From positions 4,885,352 through 4,949,351 of the forward strand of contig NZ_AQUI01000002.1 of the NCBI RefSeq assembly GCF_000371785.1: a stretch of 64,000 nucleotides of DNA, read 5' to 3'. Positions 1 to 11,026 of this stretch are shown piece by piece. A program made the translations under genes and the position numbers. This stretch comes from Actinopolyspora halophila DSM 43834. GTDB taxonomy: Bacteria > Actinomycetota > Actinomycetes > Mycobacteriales > Pseudonocardiaceae. The notes under the pieces are model-generated. The model ran no database searches. It saw only the letters and a list, made by a program, of their open reading frames with translations, and was not told where the DNA came from. The first letter of the stretch is position 1, and the number at the start of each line of letters is the position of its first letter.

Positions 1-30
1 AGCGGCTCCCGCTTGCGCTACCACTCCCAC
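1..30 (-). CDS. nuoN: NuoN, NADH-quinone oxidoreductase subunit N (first codons only)
   Basis: Only the first few codons of this gene can be present, because it runs off the left edge. Directly after the nuoM stop, two in-frame GTG codons (28-30 and 22-24) open a frame reading roughly VGVVAQAGAA. A short residue stretch containing AQ is common near NuoN N-termini. Position is the main argument: nuoN follows nuoM in actinobacterial nuo operons. NuoN is an antiporter-like proton-pumping membrane subunit of complex I. The start codon choice is unresolved. Confidence 0.45.
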   Translation of the reverse strand, partial: MGVVAQAGAA

Positions 31-32
31 TG

Positions 33-1631
33 TCAGTTACCTCCCTGAGAGGTCACGGGGTCGGTAACGCCGACCTCGCTCATCGTTGCTTCCACCGACG
101 GTGTGATCACGTCCAACACCGGCGCGGGATAGACGCCGAGCACCACGATCAGCACCACCAGGGGTGTCAACAGGCCGATCTCCCTGCCGTTGAGATCGCG
201 CAGGGTTCCGCGGGCGGTCGCACCTCCGGAGTCGTCCCGCGGGAGGGTTTCCGGATCGGTCGCGGCTCCGGGGCCGCCGACCGCGTCGAGCACCGCCGTT
301 CCCGAAGGCGGCCCCTGCATGACGCGCTGGTACAGGCGCAGCACGTAGACGGCGGCCAGCACCAGCCCGAGCGTGGCCAGGATCGTGAAGACGGGCCTGG
401 TGGGGAACGAGCCGATCAGCACGAGGAACTCGCTGACGAAGGAGTTGGTCCCCGGCAGCGAGAGGGTGCTCAGTCCAGCGATCAGCAGCATCCCCCCGAG
501 CAGCGGGGTCGCCCCGGCCATCCCCCCGTAGTCGGCGATCCGCGTGGAACCGCCGCGCGCGATGATCATTCCGACCACCAGCACCAGCATTCCCGTGGCG
601 ATGCTGTGGTTGACCATGTACGAGGCCGCGCCCACCTGGGCCTGCGAGGTGAACGCGAAGATCCCCAGCGCTATGAACCCGAAGTGCGCGATCGAGACGT
701 AGGCGATCAGGCGCTTCAGGTCGGTCTGGCCGAAGGCCTGCAGCGAGCCGTAGAGCACACCGATCACGCCCAGCGTGAGCACCAGCGGGGCGAGCAGCTG
801 GGACGCGTCCGGAGCCAGCGGCAGGCTGTAGCGCAGGAAGCCGAAGGTGCCGACCTTGTCGAGCACCCCGACCACGATGACGGCCACCCCGATCGGGGCC
901 TGCTCGGCCGCGTCGGGGAGCCAGGTGTGCAGCGGAACCAGCGGGGCCTTGATCGCGAAGGCGGCGAAGAAACCGAGGAAGATCCACACCTGCACCTCGG
1001 TCGGGGCGTCGGCGAGGACCGTCTTCAGCGTCGCCCAGTCGAAGGTTCCGACCCCGGTGGTCTCGGCCGCGTAGGCGTAGGCGCCGATCGCGGAGGCCAG
1101 CATGATCAGGCCACCGAGGAACGAGTACAGGAAGAACTTCATCGCGGCGTACTGTCGACGCTCGCCACCGTACCCCCCGATGAGGAAGTACATCGGGATC
1201 AGCATGATCTCGAACAGCACGTAGAACACGAACACGTCGGTGGCCGCGAACACCGCGACGGTCAGGGCCTGTTCGAGCAGCAGCAGCGCGAAGAATCCTC
1301 CCCGCGTGCGCCCGGCGGGAAGTCGCTCGCCCCAGCTGAAGGCGAGCACGAGCGGCACGAGCAGCGCGATCACCGCGACCATCACCAGGGCGATGCCGTC
1401 GAGCCCGAACGACAGGCTCACCCCGTAGTGCGGGATCCATTCCACCGAACCGGCGAGTTGCATCCGCGCGCCGCCCGGGTCGTAGACCACCCACGCCGCG
1501 GCGGCGAGCACGAGTTCGAGCAGTGCGCAGACCAGCGCGGCCGATTTCGCCGCGCGCTCGTTGCCGCGCAGCAGCGCGACGACCACCGCGCCGAGCAGCG
1601 GCAACAGGATCAGCGCGAGGAGCAGGTTCAT
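33..1631 (-). CDS. nuoM: NADH-quinone oxidoreductase subunit M
   Basis: Membrane proton-translocating subunit of complex I, 532 residues, entirely hydrophobic with about 14 predicted helices. The proton-antiporter (Proton_antipo_M) core is visible, with conserved charged stretches such as FAIKAPLVPLHTWLPDAAEQAP and the YVSIAHFGF region. The start is the ATG at 1629-1631 (MNLLLALILLPLLGA), preceded by a GGAG-rich ribosome site; longer upstream extensions of the frame are arginine-rich and not membrane-like. A hydrophilic segment of about 40 residues lies near the C-terminus between the last helices. Twelfth gene of the leftward nuo operon, separated from nuoL by about 50 bases. Confidence 0.97.
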   Translation of the reverse strand: MNLLLALILLPLLGAVVVALLRGNERAAKSAALVCALLELVLAAAAWVVYDPGGARMQLAGSVEWIPHYGVSLSFGLDGIALVMVAVIALLVPLVLAFSWGERLPAGRTRGGFFALLLLEQALTVAVFAATDVFVFYVLFEIMLIPMYFLIGGYGGERRQYAAMKFFLYSFLGGLIMLASAIGAYAYAAETTGVGTFDWATLKTVLADAPTEVQVWIFLGFFAAFAIKAPLVPLHTWLPDAAEQAPIGVAVIVVGVLDKVGTFGFLRYSLPLAPDASQLLAPLVLTLGVIGVLYGSLQAFGQTDLKRLIAYVSIAHFGFIALGIFAFTSQAQVGAASYMVNHSIATGMLVLVVGMIIARGGSTRIADYGGMAGATPLLGGMLLIAGLSTLSLPGTNSFVSEFLVLIGSFPTRPVFTILATLGLVLAAVYVLRLYQRVMQGPPSGTAVLDAVGGPGAATDPETLPRDDSGGATARGTLRDLNGREIGLLTPLVVLIVVLGVYPAPVLDVITPSVEATMSEVGVTDPVTSQGGN

Positions 1632-1683
1632 CGCGTCCCCTCTTCTCCGGCTATTTCGCGAGAATTCGACCGGCGGATCACCG

Positions 1684-3666
1684 TCATGGGGTCCCCACCG
1701 AGAGCAGGGCGGCGACCAGCAGGACACCGCCGACCAACATGGACATCGCGTAGGACCGGACGAAGCCCGTCTGCCACCGGCGCAGTACCTGCGAAGCGGC
1801 GCCGAACGTCGAGGCGACCCCGTTGACCGCGCCGTCGACCCCGGCACGGTCGAACCGGGCAAGACCGTCGGCCAGCCCCACGGTCGGGCGCACGGCCACG
1901 ACGCGGTTCAGGGCGTTGCCGTACAGGTCGGCGCGGGCCGCGCGGACCAGCGGCGACACCCGCTGCGGGCTGGTCCCGGAAACGGGGCCGCGTCCGACCA
2001 CCAGCCAGGCCAGCAGCACACCGAGCGCGGAGAGTCCCAGCGTCAGCACCGGGATCACCGAGTGCGGGAGAACGGCGTGCCCCTCGGGCGACTCGCCGAG
2101 AGCGGGGGAGAGGAAGTTCACCAGCATGTCTCCCCTGGTGAACACCAGACCCGCCGCGACGGAACCGACGGCCAGCACGATCATGGGGCCGGTCATCACC
2201 GGCGGGGACTCGTGCGGGTGGAACGGCCTGCCGTCGGCGGTGGTGCGGTTCTCCCAGCGCCGCTCGCCGAAGAAGGTCATCAGCATCAGGCGGGTCATGT
2301 AGAAGGCGGTCAGCCCCGCACCGAGCACGGCCGCGCCGCCGAGCACCCAGCCCTGCCATCCCGGTGCCTCGAAGGCCGCGGAGACGATCGCCTCCTTGGA
2401 GTAGTACCCGGACAGGAACGGGAAACCGATCAGCGCCAGGTATCCGAGTCCGAAGGTGACGAAGGTGATGGGCATGTAGCGGTACAGCCCGCCGAAGCGG
2501 CGCATGTTCACCTCGTCGTTCATGCCGTGCATGACCGACCCCGCGCCGAGGAACAGCCCCGCCTTGAAGAAACCGTGCGTGAGCAGGTGCATGATCCCCA
2601 GCGCGTAGCCGGCCGGACCCAGCCCGACCGCGAGCATCATGTACCCGATCTGGCTGACCGTGGAGTAGGCCAGCACCTTCTTGATGTCGTCGTAGGCGCA
2701 ACCGATCACGCAACCGACCAGCAGGGTCACCGCACCGACCAGGGCCACGACCAGCTGTCCCGTCCCGGTCAGGCTGTAGAGCGGATTGGCCCTGGCGATC
2801 AGGTAGACACCGGCGGTGACCATCGTCGCCGCGTGGATCAGTGCCGAGACCGGGGTCGGGCCTTCCATCGCGTCGGGGAGCCAGGCCTGCAGCGGAACCT
2901 GGCCGGACTTGCCGCAGGCACCGAGCAGCAGCAGCAGGGCGATGGCCAGCAGCACCCCCGCGGGCAGCTCACCGGCGCGCGCGAAGACCTCGGAGTACTG
3001 CGTGCTTCCGAGGTGGGCGAACATCAGGAAGATCGCCAGCGCCAGCCCGACGTCGCCGACCCTGTTCATGACGAACGCCTTGGTGGCCGCCCCCGCGGCC
3101 GAGGCCCGCTGCTGCCAGAACCCGATCAGCAGGTAGGAGGCGAGCCCGACGCCCTCCCAACCCAGGTACAGCGTCACGAAGCTGTTGCCGAGCACCAGGA
3201 TCAGCATCGCCGCGACGAACAGGTTGAGGTAGCCGAAGAACCGGCGGCGTTCGGTGTTGGCGCTTCCGCCCCTGCCCTGCTGGTCGTGCGCCATGTAGCC
3301 GATCGAGTAGATGTGGATCAGCGCGCCGACCCCGGTGATCAGCAGCACGAAGACCAGCGACAGCGGGTCGATCCGGAGCCCGAAGTCCACTTGCAGGGAG
3401 TTGACGGGGATCCAGGAGAACAGGTGCACCGATCGGGCCGCCGCCTCCCCGCCACCGGTGGAGGAGAACAGGGCCAGGGAGTACCCGAAGGAGGCGATCA
3501 CCGTGGCACAGCCGAGCAGGTGCCCCCATCCGTTGGCACGTCTACCGGCCAGCAGCAGCACCGCCGCGCCGAGCAACGGTATCGCGATGATCAGCCACGC
3601 GTTGCCCTGGATCGCCCCCTGAGCTGCCTGTACCGGCTCCGGAGCGGCCAGAATGGAAGTCGTCAC
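1684..3666 (-). CDS. nuoL: NADH-quinone oxidoreductase subunit L
   Basis: Largest antiporter-like membrane subunit of complex I, 660 residues. It carries the NuoL N-terminal domain ([21 protein letters not shown]), the antiporter core ([25 protein letters not shown]) and a C-terminal helix region thought to include the long lateral helix. The GTG at 3664-3666 ([11 protein letters not shown]) is preferred because a GGGGAG ribosome site lies just upstream; an ATG ten codons further upstream in the same frame is possible but lacks a site. It lies 55 bases after nuoK and is transcribed with the other nuo genes. Confidence 0.96.
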   Translation of the reverse strand: MTTSILAAPEPVQAAQGAIQGNAWLIIAIPLLGAAVLLLAGRRANGWGHLLGCATVIASFGYSLALFSSTGGGEAAARSVHLFSWIPVNSLQVDFGLRIDPLSLVFVLLITGVGALIHIYSIGYMAHDQQGRGGSANTERRRFFGYLNLFVAAMLILVLGNSFVTLYLGWEGVGLASYLLIGFWQQRASAAGAATKAFVMNRVGDVGLALAIFLMFAHLGSTQYSEVFARAGELPAGVLLAIALLLLLGACGKSGQVPLQAWLPDAMEGPTPVSALIHAATMVTAGVYLIARANPLYSLTGTGQLVVALVGAVTLLVGCVIGCAYDDIKKVLAYSTVSQIGYMMLAVGLGPAGYALGIMHLLTHGFFKAGLFLGAGSVMHGMNDEVNMRRFGGLYRYMPITFVTFGLGYLALIGFPFLSGYYSKEAIVSAAFEAPGWQGWVLGGAAVLGAGLTAFYMTRLMLMTFFGERRWENRTTADGRPFHPHESPPVMTGPMIVLAVGSVAAGLVFTRGDMLVNFLSPALGESPEGHAVLPHSVIPVLTLGLSALGVLLAWLVVGRGPVSGTSPQRVSPLVRAARADLYGNALNRVVAVRPTVGLADGLARFDRAGVDGAVNGVASTFGAASQVLRRWQTGFVRSYAMSMLVGGVLLVAALLSVGTP

Positions 3667-3721
3667 GCTGTCTCCCCATCCGTTCCGTGGGTCCATTCGC
3701 TGTGCGTCCGTTCGGTGTGGG

Positions 3722-4021
3722 CTAGTACTTCAGCAGGTTGGCGTCGTCGACGGAGACGGACCGGCGGGTCCGGAAGATGGACATGATGATCGCCAGGCCG
3801 ACGACCACCTCGGCCGCGGCGACGACCATCACGAAGAAAGCCATGACCTGCCCGTCGATCGAACCCTCGATCCGGGCGAAGGTGACCAGCGAGAGGTTGA
3901 CCGCGTTGAGCATCAGCTCCACGCACATGAACAGCACGATCGCGTTTCGCCGTACCAGCACCCCGACCGTGCCGATGGTGAACAGCAGCGCCGAGAGCAG
4001 CAGGTAATGAGTGGGGGTCAC
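3722..4021 (-). CDS. nuoK: NADH-quinone oxidoreductase subunit K
   Basis: Small three-helix membrane subunit of complex I, 99 residues, the usual family length. The buried glutamates of the proton path are visible in [12 protein letters not shown] and in the third helix ([11 protein letters not shown]). The GTG start at 4019-4021 overlaps the nuoJ stop by four bases (GTGA), a sign of translational coupling with nuoJ. It ends LLKY, as many actinobacterial NuoK proteins do. Confidence 0.97.
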   Translation of the reverse strand: MTPTHYLLLSALLFTIGTVGVLVRRNAIVLFMCVELMLNAVNLSLVTFARIEGSIDGQVMAFFVMVVAAAEVVVGLAIIMSIFRTRRSVSVDDANLLKY

Positions 4022-5100
4022 TGCCTGACCTCCTCGGGTGAGTCGGCGTCGGTTCCGGGGTTCTCGGCGACGCCGTCGTTGCCCGCCGGGGCGGAACCGT
4101 TGTCCTCGTCCCGACCGTTCTTGCCGTTGGTTCCGCTGCCGTTGGTCGACCGATCCTGTTCGGCGGAACCGTTCACCGGGCCCTCCGCCGCGGTGTCGTC
4201 GGTGTCGTCCCCGGTGTCGGGGTGTTCACCGCTCTCGTTCGCACCGCCGGCACGGGAGGGGTCCCCGGTCAGCGCGTGCGCGTCGGGTTGCCGGGTCCGG
4301 CCGGGGACCGCGGTCCGGTCGGCGCGCAGCCCCTCCACGGGAGTGGTGTCCAGGATGTCCGACAGCGAGTCCTCGGCCACCGAACCGTCCGGCAGCAGCG
4401 CGGGCGTGGCCACGGAGTTCGCCGTGGCGTAGACCCCCGGGCCCGGAAGCGGTGAGGGGCGGGAGTACTCACCCCGGAAGCGCGCCTCCACGGTCTCCCG
4501 CTGGCCCATGCGCGGCTTGCGTCCCTTGCCGCCGTAGGCCAGCACCATCGCACCGAGCGAGGCGGTGATCAGCAGTGCCGAGGTGAGCTCGAACGGGAAG
4601 AGGTAGTCGGTGAAGATCACCTGACCGAGCCCTCCCGCGGCTCCACCACCCGGGGACCACGGGTTCAGCGGGGCGGCCGGGACCACATCGGTCAGCGAAC
4701 GGGCCAGCCCCGCCACGAGCAGCGCCGCGAACGCCACGCCGAGCACCGCGGCGACCAGGCGCTGACCGCGCAGTACCTCGACCACCGAGTCGGAGGCGTC
4801 CCTGCCGACCACCATCAGCACGAACAGGAACAGCATCATGATCGCGCCGGTGTAGACGATGATCTGGGTGAACCCGAGGAACTGGGCGCTCTGGGCCATG
4901 TAGAGCACACCCAGGCTCAGCATCGTCAGCACCAGCCACAGCGCCGAGTGCACCGCGCTGCGTGCGAACACCATGCCCAGCGCGCCGAGCAGCGCCAGCG
5001 GTCCGAGTATCCAGAAGACCACGGTCTCGCCCGTGCCCACGGCGCCCTGCTGCGCCAACGTCGTCTGCGCGAGCGTCGCGCCGGAAACCGCGAAGGTCAT
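4018..5100 (-). CDS. nuoJ: NADH-quinone oxidoreductase subunit J with long acidic C-terminal tail
   Basis: Membrane subunit of complex I, 360 residues. Residues 1 to about 200 form the five-helix NuoJ domain (conserved [20 protein letters not shown]). After [22 protein letters not shown] the protein continues for about 150 residues of Gly/Asp/Glu/Asn/Ser-rich low-complexity sequence that no known NuoJ function explains. The start is the ATG at 5098-5100, overlapping the nuoI stop (ATGA). The frame stays open to the nuoK overlap, so the tail is translated rather than an intergenic artefact. Tails of this kind occur in actinobacterial NuoJ; the acidity would suit a halophile, which is inference. 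Confidence 0.95.
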   Translation of the reverse strand: MTFAVSGATLAQTTLAQQGAVGTGETVVFWILGPLALLGALGMVFARSAVHSALWLVLTMLSLGVLYMAQSAQFLGFTQIIVYTGAIMMLFLFVLMVVGRDASDSVVEVLRGQRLVAAVLGVAFAALLVAGLARSLTDVVPAAPLNPWSPGGGAAGGLGQVIFTDYLFPFELTSALLITASLGAMVLAYGGKGRKPRMGQRETVEARFRGEYSRPSPLPGPGVYATANSVATPALLPDGSVAEDSLSDILDTTPVEGLRADRTAVPGRTRQPDAHALTGDPSRAGGANESGEHPDTGDDTDDTAAEGPVNGSAEQDRSTNGSGTNGKNGRDEDNGSAPAGNDGVAENPGTDADSPEEVRQ

Positions 5101-5666
5101 CACCGAACGGCCTCCTCGCCACCGGTCTCGACCGTCGTGTCGGAGGGCACTCCCTGCTGACGGGCGAGTTCCGGACCGTTGACGTAGTAGTCCTGCTCGT
5201 TCGCACCGAGCCGCATGTCGTGCGGTGGCTGCTCCATACCGGACAGCAGCGGGGCGAGCAGGTCCTCCTTGGTGTAGATCAGGTTCCGGCGGTCGTCGTC
5301 GGCGGTCTCGTACTCGTTGGTCATCGTCAGCGCCCTGGTGGGGCACGCCTCGACGCAGAGCCCGCAGCCGATGCACCTCAGGTAGTTGATCTGGTAGTCG
5401 AACCCGTAGCGCTCGCCGGGCGAGTAGCGCTCGTCATCGGTGTTGGTCCCGCCCTCGACGAATATCGCGTCGGCCGGGCACGCCCAGGCACACAGCTCGC
5501 AGCCCACGCACTTCTCCAGCCCGTCCGGATGCCTGTTGAGCTGGTGCTTGCCGTGGAAACGCGGGGCGGGGATCTTCTTGACCTCCGGGTACTCCTCCGT
5601 GAGCACCGTTTTGAACATCTTGGACAGCGTGACTCCGAAGCCCTTCAGGGGATCAGTCATTCCCAT
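5100..5666 (-). CDS. nuoI: NADH-quinone oxidoreductase subunit I, 8Fe-8S ferredoxin type
   Basis: Peripheral-arm subunit of complex I carrying iron-sulfur clusters N6a and N6b on the route to the quinone. Two classical CxxCxxCxxxCP motifs are visible at about residues 53-63 ([12 protein letters not shown]) and 98-108 ([12 protein letters not shown]). The 188-residue length is typical. The ATG at 5664-5666 has an AGGAGG ribosome site six bases upstream, which favours it over the in-frame ATG at 5660. Its first codons overlap the end of nuoH by 14 bases. Confidence 0.97.
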   Translation of the reverse strand: MGMTDPLKGFGVTLSKMFKTVLTEEYPEVKKIPAPRFHGKHQLNRHPDGLEKCVGCELCAWACPADAIFVEGGTNTDDERYSPGERYGFDYQINYLRCIGCGLCVEACPTRALTMTNEYETADDDRRNLIYTKEDLLAPLLSGMEQPPHDMRLGANEQDYYVNGPELARQQGVPSDTTVETGGEEAVR

Positions 5667-6993
5667 CGGGTGCCTCCTTAGTTGAGCTGGTGGGCTCCTG
5701 TCCGGCCTCCGGTAGCCGGGAACGCGTCCCCGAAGCCGTCGGGACCGTGGTCGCGCGCGGGTTCTCCGGAACCTTCAGATCCGCGGGAGGTACCGGGTAG
5801 CCGCCGCCGGAGAGCGGTACTTCGTTCTCTGCGGCCTCCTCCTCCGGAGGTTTGCGGTCCGGCACGAGGAAAGCCAGGATCAGCAGGGCCACGACCACAC
5901 CGCCGCCGATGAACAGGAACTGCTGCGAACCGAGCAGGTCGGCGTTGCGCACCCCCCTTATAGCGGTGACGGCGCAGATCCACACCAGACTCAGCGGGAC
6001 CAGCACCTTCCATCCCAGGTTCATGAACTGGTCGTAGCGCAGCCTCGGCAGCGTCCCGCGCAGCCAGACGAACACGAACAGGAAGAACATCGTCTTGAGC
6101 AGGAACCACAGCACCGGCCACCAGCCGGTGTTCAGCACCCCGTCGCCCACCAGGTAGAGCGGCCACGGCGCGTGCCATCCGCCGAGGAACAGCGTGGTCG
6201 CCAGCGCGGAGACGGTGACCATGTTGATGTACTCGGCGAGGAAGAACAGCGCGAACTTCAGCGAGGAGTACTCGGTGTGGAAACCACCGACCAGCTCCGA
6301 CTCGGCCTCGGGGAGGTCGAAGGGCGCGCGGTTGGTCTCACCGACCATGGCGATCGCGTAGACGGCGAAGCTGAAGGGAAGCAGGGCGAAGAACCAGCCG
6401 TTCTCCTGGGCCGCCACTATGCCCGATGTGGACAGCGTTCCCGAGTAGAGGATGACCGCGATGAACGACAGCCCCATCGCGATCTCGTAGGAGATCACCT
6501 GCGCGGCCGAGCGCAGCGCACCGAGCAGCGGGTACGGCGATCCGGAGGACCAGCCCGCCAGCACGATGCCGTAGACCCCGACCGAGGCGCAGGCGAGCAC
6601 CACGAGCAGGCTCACCGGCAGTTCCACCAGCTGCAGGGCGGTGCGCTCCCCGAGGATGGTCACCTCGCCGCCGACGGGGATCACCGAGAACGCCACCAGC
6701 GCCGGAGTGGCCGAGACGACCGGGGCCAGGATGTAGATCCACTTGTCGGCCAGCACCGGGCGGATGTCCTCTTTGAACGCGAGCTTGAGGCCGTCCGCGA
6801 GGGACTGCAGCATCCCGAAGGGGCCGGCCCTGTTCGGGCCGGGGCGCTGCTGCATCCTCCCGATGACCCTGCGTTCCGCCCAGATGGTCAGCAGGGTCAT
6901 CACGACGAGGAACGCGAAGGTTCCCACTACCTTGATCAGGATCAGCCAGATGGGGTCGTCCCCGATCAGGCGTGCCGTCTCGTTCATGTTCAC
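5653..6993 (-). CDS. nuoH: NADH-quinone oxidoreductase subunit H
   Basis: Membrane subunit that joins the two arms of complex I and helps form the quinone pocket, about 446 residues. Family landmarks are visible: [19 protein letters not shown] near the N-terminus, the [12 protein letters not shown] loop, [26 protein letters not shown] and [14 protein letters not shown]. The hydrophobic core ends near residue 370 and a hydrophilic tail of about 70 residues follows, as in other actinobacteria. The start is either the GTG at 6991-6993, overlapping the nuoG stop as GTGA, or the ATG two codons later. Confidence 0.97.
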   Translation of the reverse strand: MNMNETARLIGDDPIWLILIKVVGTFAFLVVMTLLTIWAERRVIGRMQQRPGPNRAGPFGMLQSLADGLKLAFKEDIRPVLADKWIYILAPVVSATPALVAFSVIPVGGEVTILGERTALQLVELPVSLLVVLACASVGVYGIVLAGWSSGSPYPLLGALRSAAQVISYEIAMGLSFIAVILYSGTLSTSGIVAAQENGWFFALLPFSFAVYAIAMVGETNRAPFDLPEAESELVGGFHTEYSSLKFALFFLAEYINMVTVSALATTLFLGGWHAPWPLYLVGDGVLNTGWWPVLWFLLKTMFFLFVFVWLRGTLPRLRYDQFMNLGWKVLVPLSLVWICAVTAIRGVRNADLLGSQQFLFIGGGVVVALLILAFLVPDRKPPEEEAAENEVPLSGGGYPVPPADLKVPENPRATTVPTASGTRSRLPEAGQEPTSSTKEAPDGND

Positions 6994-9674
6994 GCACCAC
7001 CCCCGTCGGTGTCCGCACGGCCGGTCCCGTTCCGCCCGGAACCGTTCACGCCGCCGTGCTCGGAACCGTGCCCGTTGGCGCGGTGGGCGTGTGCGAGCGC
7101 GGACACCGCGCCTTCCCGGTCAGCCGCCCCGGCGGCCGGGCTCTCCGTCCCGGCCACCTCGTCCGCTCCGGACGAGTCCTTCCGCGGAGGCGAAACCGGT
7201 CCGGCAGCTATGTCCACCACGGAACCGTGCCCGGCGCCGAGCACCCGGTTCGGCCGCGCCGATCCCGAGTTCCCGGGCAGCCACACCACGTCGTCCGGCA
7301 TCTCGACCACTTCGGACTCCAGCGTCAGCTCACCGTGCGCCGTGCTGACGCGCACCGCCTGGTCGGCGGTCAGCCCCAGCCGCCGCGCCGTTCCCGCGGA
7401 GACCCGCACGACCGGGGGCCGGGCCGTTCCGGCGAGGTTCGGCTCCTCGACCTGCAGGCTCCCGTTGTCCAGCAGATGCCTCCAGGTCGCCAGCAGCGCC
7501 CTGCCCTCCCCCGGGCTTCCGGGACGAGCGGGCGGAACGTCCGGGGGTTTCGGCCGCGCGCCCGGATTCGGGCCGAGCCTGGCGAGCTCACCCGCCACGG
7601 CGGCCGGGGTCTGGGTGAACAGGTCCACGTCCATCTCGACCGCGAGCGTGTCCAGCACGCGACAGTCCGGCAGCGCCCCGGTTCCCTCGATGGTTATCTC
7701 GAACTCGCGGGCACGGCCCTCCCAGTTCAGGAAGGTGCCCGACTTCTCGACGGTGGGGGCCACGGGCAGCACCACGTCGGCCCGCTCGGTCACGCCGCTC
7801 GGACGCAGTTCGAGGCTGACGACGAAATCAGCCGCCCGCAGGGCCCGCTCCGCCTGCTCGGGATCGGGCAGATCGTCCGGATCGACTCCACCCACCAGCA
7901 GTCCGGAGAGCTCCCCCGACTCGGTCGCGGCGAGGATTCCCTCCAGCTCCTTGCCGGGAAGTCCTGGGATGCCGCCCTCGTCCATCCCCCACTGCCGTTC
8001 GACGTCGGCCCGCACGACGGAGTCCGAAACCGGTCGCCCGTTCGGCAGCAGCGTCGGCAGGGCTCCCGCCTCCACGGCGCCGCGCTCGCCCGCACGGCGC
8101 GGAATCCAGGCCGGGCTCGCCCCGGTGCGCTCGGCCACTCGCATCGCGGCCGAGTACAGGCCGGGGATCTGGGCACAGCGCTCGCCGAGCAGCAGCACCG
8201 AGCCCGGTTCGCACAGTTCCCGCTCCACCCCTTCCGGAAGTTCGGACAGCACGGCCGCCTCCTCACCGGGAAGGCACCGCAGCAGTTCCCCGCTGTGGAT
8301 CGGGCTGCCCGAGTCGGCGATCTCGGTGGTCTTCTCCACCCCCGGCGATCCCCACTGGCCGAGGTGGTGAACCCTGGTCCCCTCGTTCCTGGCGGCCTTG
8401 CGCAGCCGCAGGAAGACGATCGGGGACTCCTCCTCCGGTTCGAAGGCCACGCACAGCACCGTCGGGGCGGACTCGATCCCCGCGTAGGTCACTCCCGCTT
8501 CCGGGCCGGTTCCTACGACGGCCGCGCCGAGGAAGTCGAGCTCCTCCGTGGAGTGCGGCCTGGCGCGGTGGTCGATGTCGTTGGTGCGCAGCGCCACCCG
8601 GGCGAACTTCCCGTAGGCGTAGGCGTCCTCGCGGGTGAGCCTGCCGCCGGGCAGCACCCCGACCCCGCCCGAGTCACGGGCGCTGAGCAGCCCGTCGGCC
8701 GCCACGCGCAACGCCTCGGTCCACGAGGTCTCCCGCAGCCGTCCCGAATCGCGGTCACGCACCAGCGGCCGGGTGAACCGGTCGGCAGCCGTGGCGTAGC
8801 GGAACGCGAAGCGCCCCTTGTCGCAGTTCCACTCCTCGTTGACCTCGGGGTCGTCCCCGGCGAGCCTGCGCATCACCTTTCCGCGGCGCCAGTCCGTGCG
8901 CTGGGAGCAGCCCGCGGAGCAGTGCTCGCAGACCCCCGGCGTTGAGACGAGGTCGAAGGGCCGGGAACGGAACCGGTAGGCGGCACTGGTCAACGCGCCC
9001 ACCGGACAGATCTGGATGGTGTTGCCGGAGAAGTAGGACTGGAAGGGCTGCTGCTCCCCGGTGCCTATCTGCTGCAGCGCACCGCGTTCCAGCAGCTCGA
9101 TGAACGGGTCACCGGCTATCTGCTTGGAGAAGCGGGTGCAGCGCTGGCACAGCACACAGCGCTCCCGGTCGAGCAGGATCTGCGAGGAGATCGAAACCGG
9201 TTTCGCGAACGTCCGCTTCTTGTCCACGAAGCGCGAGTCGGCACGCCCGTGCTTGAGCGCCTGGTTCTGCAGCGGGCACTCCCCGCCCTTGTCGCAGATC
9301 GGGCAGTCCAGCGGGTGGTTGATCAGCAGCAGCTCCATCACACCCTGCTGGGCCTTGTCCGCCACCGCCGAGGTCTGCTGGGTCCTGACGACCATCCCGT
9401 CGGCGACGGCCATCGTGCAGGAAGCCGCGGGCTTGGGCATGGGTTTGCCGTTGACCTCGATCTCCACCAGGCACTGCCTGCAGGCGCCTGCCGGGTCGAG
9501 CAACGGGTGGTCGCAGAAACGCGGGACCACGATGCCCAGCCGCTCGGCCGTGCGGATCACCAGCTCCCCCTCGGGGGCGTCCACCTCGATCCCGTCGATC
9601 GTCAGCCGGACGTGCCCCTCGGGCACCGGCCGGTTCTCCGCGGTGTCGTTTCCGGACGCGGATGCCACCGTCAT
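6990..9674 (-). CDS. nuoG: NADH-quinone oxidoreductase subunit G
   Basis: Largest peripheral subunit of complex I, 894 residues, an electron conduit with several iron-sulfur clusters. From the N-terminus: a 2Fe-2S ferredoxin domain ([15 protein letters not shown] and a later SC), the His-Cys cluster ([14 protein letters not shown]), a second 4Fe-4S site (CVLCQRC with a distant CP), then the molybdopterin-oxidoreductase-like domain. That domain opens with CEHCSAGC and a later Cys before DKGRFAF, so the extra N7 cluster site is present. The ATG at 9672-9674 overlaps the nuoF stop (ATGA). The last 80 residues are low complexity. Confidence 0.97.
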   Translation of the reverse strand: MTVASASGNDTAENRPVPEGHVRLTIDGIEVDAPEGELVIRTAERLGIVVPRFCDHPLLDPAGACRQCLVEIEVNGKPMPKPAASCTMAVADGMVVRTQQTSAVADKAQQGVMELLLINHPLDCPICDKGGECPLQNQALKHGRADSRFVDKKRTFAKPVSISSQILLDRERCVLCQRCTRFSKQIAGDPFIELLERGALQQIGTGEQQPFQSYFSGNTIQICPVGALTSAAYRFRSRPFDLVSTPGVCEHCSAGCSQRTDWRRGKVMRRLAGDDPEVNEEWNCDKGRFAFRYATAADRFTRPLVRDRDSGRLRETSWTEALRVAADGLLSARDSGGVGVLPGGRLTREDAYAYGKFARVALRTNDIDHRARPHSTEELDFLGAAVVGTGPEAGVTYAGIESAPTVLCVAFEPEEESPIVFLRLRKAARNEGTRVHHLGQWGSPGVEKTTEIADSGSPIHSGELLRCLPGEEAAVLSELPEGVERELCEPGSVLLLGERCAQIPGLYSAAMRVAERTGASPAWIPRRAGERGAVEAGALPTLLPNGRPVSDSVVRADVERQWGMDEGGIPGLPGKELEGILAATESGELSGLLVGGVDPDDLPDPEQAERALRAADFVVSLELRPSGVTERADVVLPVAPTVEKSGTFLNWEGRAREFEITIEGTGALPDCRVLDTLAVEMDVDLFTQTPAAVAGELARLGPNPGARPKPPDVPPARPGSPGEGRALLATWRHLLDNGSLQVEEPNLAGTARPPVVRVSAGTARRLGLTADQAVRVSTAHGELTLESEVVEMPDDVVWLPGNSGSARPNRVLGAGHGSVVDIAAGPVSPPRKDSSGADEVAGTESPAAGAADREGAVSALAHAHRANGHGSEHGGVNGSGRNGTGRADTDGGGA

Positions 9675-11017
9675 CGGGCCACTCCTGCCAATGCGGATTC
9701 GGAAGCCTCTGTCGTGTCCTGACCGCGATTGCTCTCGCACAGTGCGCGGAACTCCTCGCGGAAGTACTTGATACCGCTGGTGATGGGGCTGACCGCGCCG
9801 TCACCGAGCGCGCAGAACGAACGGCCCAGCACGTTGTCGCAGACGTCGAGCAGGGTGTCGATGTCCTCCTCGGTCCCGCGGCCCTCGACCATCCGTTCCA
9901 GCACCTGGGCCATCCAGAAACAGCCCTCGCGGCACGGGGTGCACTTACCGCAGGACTCGTGCTCGTAGAACTGGGTCCACTTCATCACGGCCCACGGCAC
10001 CGAAACCGTCTCGTTGAAGATCATCAACGCCGTGGTTCCCAGCATCGACCCGGCCTCGGTCGCGCCTTCGAAGTCCAGCGGCACGTCGAGGTGATCGGCC
10101 GTGAACAGCGGGGTCGAGGAACCGCCCGGAGTCCAGAACTTCAGCGGGACGCCGTCCTTCATCCCGCCGGCCAGCTCGAGCAGTTCCCGCAGCGTCGTCC
10201 CCAGCGGGGCCTCGTACTGGCCCGGACGTTCGACGTGCCCGGACAACGAGAAGATCTTCGGGCCGGGGGACTTCTCGCGCCCCATGGAACGGAACCAGTC
10301 CACCCCGCCGTTGACGATGTAGGGCACCGAGGCGACCGTCTCGACGTTGTTGACCGTGGTCGGGCAGGAGTAGAGCCCGGCCTGCGCGGGGAAGGGCGGT
10401 TTCAGCCTGGGTTGTCCGCGCTTTCCCTCGAGGGAGTCCAGCAGCGCGGTCTCCTCACCGCAGATGTAGGCGCCCGCTCCTGCGTGCACGACCACGTCCA
10501 GGTCGAACCCGGAGTCGAGGATGTTCTCGCCGAGGTAGCCCGCCGAGTAGGCCTCCCGCACCGCGTGGTGCAGCCTGCGGATGCAGTGCAGCGCCTCACC
10601 CCGCACGTAGATCATGCAGTGGTTGGCGCGCATCGCGTAGGCGGCGATGACGCACCCCTCGATCAGCGAGTGCGGGTCGGCCATCATCAGCGGGACGTCC
10701 TTGCACGTGCCCGGCTCGCCCTCGTCCGCGTTGATGACCAGGTAGTGCGGCTTGGACCGCTCCTTGGGCATGAAGCCCCACTTGACGCCGGAGGGGAACC
10801 CGGCCCCGCCCCTGCCGCGCAGCCCGGCCGTCTTGACCAGCTCGATGAGCTGGTCGGGATGGGCCGCCAGAGCGGTGCGCAGGGCTGTGTAACCCTCCAG
10901 TTCCTCGTAGGTGCGCAGTGACCAGGACTCCGGCGACAGCCAGCGCCGGGTCAGCACCGGGGTGAGCGGGTTGGTCGCCGCGCGTCCCTCGACCTCGTGG
11001 GCATTCGCTTCGCTCAT
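9671..11017 (-). CDS. nuoF: NADH-quinone oxidoreductase subunit F, NADH- and FMN-binding
   Basis: Entry point of electrons into complex I: it binds NADH, FMN and cluster N3. The 448-residue protein shows the glycine-rich nucleotide motif [13 protein letters not shown] (about residues 68-80), the flavin-contact stretch [26 protein letters not shown], and the 4Fe-4S motif [11 protein letters not shown] near the C-terminus. It starts at an ATG nine bases after the nuoE stop, with a GAGGG ribosome site, and overlaps nuoG by four bases. Confidence 0.98.
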   Translation of the reverse strand: MSEANAHEVEGRAATNPLTPVLTRRWLSPESWSLRTYEELEGYTALRTALAAHPDQLIELVKTAGLRGRGGAGFPSGVKWGFMPKERSKPHYLVINADEGEPGTCKDVPLMMADPHSLIEGCVIAAYAMRANHCMIYVRGEALHCIRRLHHAVREAYSAGYLGENILDSGFDLDVVVHAGAGAYICGEETALLDSLEGKRGQPRLKPPFPAQAGLYSCPTTVNNVETVASVPYIVNGGVDWFRSMGREKSPGPKIFSLSGHVERPGQYEAPLGTTLRELLELAGGMKDGVPLKFWTPGGSSTPLFTADHLDVPLDFEGATEAGSMLGTTALMIFNETVSVPWAVMKWTQFYEHESCGKCTPCREGCFWMAQVLERMVEGRGTEEDIDTLLDVCDNVLGRSFCALGDGAVSPITSGIKYFREEFRALCESNRGQDTTEASESALAGVAR

Positions 11018-11026
11018 CGCCTGCCC

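Noticed and set aside
1561-3786. 741-codon open frame on the plus strand opposite nuoM/nuoL
   Set aside because: It is a His/Gln/Arg/Glu-rich shadow of nuoL codons in high-GC DNA, with no recognisable domain and no ribosome site.
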